Assembly (NCBI RefSeq): GCF_000373965.1
Contig: NZ_KB892857.1
Coordinates: 47,576-111,575 of the forward strand
DNA from: Uliginosibacterium gangwonense DSM 18521
Lineage (GTDB): Bacteria; Pseudomonadota; Gammaproteobacteria; Burkholderiales; Rhodocyclaceae
Direction: 5' to 3'
DNA length: 64,000 nt
Shown here one piece after another: positions 63,462-64,000 of this stretch (its first letter is position 1; the number at the start of each line of letters is the position of its first letter). A model generated the notes under the pieces. That model saw only the letters and a list, made by a program, of their open reading frames with translations. It had not been told where the DNA came from and searched no databases. The translations under genes were made by a program, and so were the position numbers.

Positions 63462-64000
63462 ATGGCCAAATACAACACACTGTTGTCCCACCGCTCACTC
63501 AATATCGTGCACACCGAATCCAGTTGTGGCTGGGGTGGGCAGGAGATCCGGATTCTTGAAGAATCGCGGGGCTTGATTGAGCGTGGTCACAACGTAACCA
63601 TTATCTGCCCGGCGGAGGCCACCATTTTCACCCGTGCCCATGATTGGGGGGTGAAGACCGTTGCGCTACCAATCACCGAGAAGCGCTGGGCCAACTTCCG
63701 CGCTCTGCGGAGCTGGCTGATTGCAAACCGCATTGAAGTCGATGTGGTCAACACCCATAGTTCGACCGACAGCTGGCTGGTTGCGCTCGCCAATATGACC
63801 TTTGGCAGCGCCAAGATTCCCGTGGTGCGCACCCGCCACATCTCGGCCCCGGTGGCCAACACCTTTGCCAACCGCTGGCTGTATGGCAAGGCTGCCCAAC
63901 ATATTGTGACCACGGGCGAGAGCCTGCGCCATGAGCTGATTGATGGCCTGGGTCTGTCGCCTGACCGTGTCCAGTCCATCTTCACCGGCATCAACACCAA
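63462..64000 (+). CDS. Glycosyltransferase family 4 protein, C-terminus beyond the right edge
   Basis: ATG 63462 opens a frame that runs out of the window after 179 codons. LNIVHTESSCGWGGQEIRIL and LIERGHNVTIICP are the N-terminal Rossmann half of GT4 enzymes, followed by VNTHSSTDSW and RTRHISAPV. It belongs to the LPS core run, 117 nt after waaG. The sugar is unknown. Confidence 0.85.
   Translation, partial: MAKYNTLLSHRSLNIVHTESSCGWGGQEIRILEESRGLIERGHNVTIICPAEATIFTRAHDWGVKTVALPITEKRWANFRALRSWLIANRIEVDVVNTHSSTDSWLVALANMTFGSAKIPVVRTRHISAPVANTFANRWLYGKAAQHIVTTGESLRHELIDGLGLSPDRVQSIFTGINT

Overview
The window looks like a chromosomal segment from a betaproteobacterium. This rests on gene content and order rather than a search: an rsmD-coaD-ferredoxin-dynamin-mutM run, lolB-ispE-tRNA-Gln-prs-rplY-pth-ychF, accB-accC-prmA, birA-coaX-SPOR-coaE-zapD, glnA-(DUF4124)-ntrB-ntrC, and an LPS core cluster. 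Rhodocyclales-like bacteria fit well, but I cannot fix the genus. Housekeeping parts are GC-rich and tightly packed. The middle part (about 16.9-35.0 kb) is more AT-rich in places, loosely packed and full of broken genes.

Layout. (1) 1-1.5 kb: a nucleotidyltransferase gene cut by the left edge and a divergent alpha/beta hydrolase. (2) 1.6-16.8 kb, core: ftsX-ftsE, a secreted hydrolase and ftsY on the minus strand; rsmD-coaD-ferredoxin on the plus strand; a dynamin-like GTPase and mutM on the minus strand; then a plus-strand run of TPR protein-lolB-ispE, tRNA-Gln, prs, rplY, pth and ychF. (3) 16.9-35.0 kb, accessory region: a frameshifted tyrosine-integrase remnant, IS3 and IS21 transposase fragments, truncated HxlR, MFS and metallo-hydrolase genes, and intact cargo. 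The cargo comprises an acyltransferase, an AhpD-like protein divergent from a MarR regulator, a YceI lipoprotein, a TehA-type channel, a quinol-dependent NO reductase, a LysR/MFS pair, and a GlxA-type regulator divergent from hydrolase-azoR-YciI. It ends next to a tRNA-Ala(CGC) gene. (4) 35.2-45.7 kb, core: a SCO1 protein, mpl, a thioredoxin-like protein, aroQ, accB-accC, prmA, a DUF3426 protein, rlmI and zapD. (5) 45.7-57.6 kb, core: coaE, a SPOR protein, coaX, birA, ntrC-ntrB, glnA, a rhodanese, nadA, a nuclease-family protein and a cardiolipin synthase. (6) 57.7-64 kb: a secreted protein with a basic tail, two GT9 heptosyltransferases, an O-antigen ligase, and WaaG-like and GT4 glycosyltransferases, the last cut by the right edge.

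How genes work together: accB/accC carry out biotin carboxylation and birA attaches the biotin. coaD, coaE and coaX cover three steps of CoA synthesis. ntrB/ntrC sit beside glnA, which has a readable sigma-54 promoter and two NtrC-like sites. ftsE/ftsX, ftsY, zapD and mpl belong to division, membrane targeting and wall recycling. The 58.5-64 kb genes build the LPS core and attach O-antigen.

I found no CRISPR array, intact prophage or recognisable defence system. The least explained signal is a compact predicted transcription unit at about 19.99-20.23 kb: a -10-like box, a hairpin, a strong ribosome-binding site, a 15-codon ORF, a second hairpin and a terminator.
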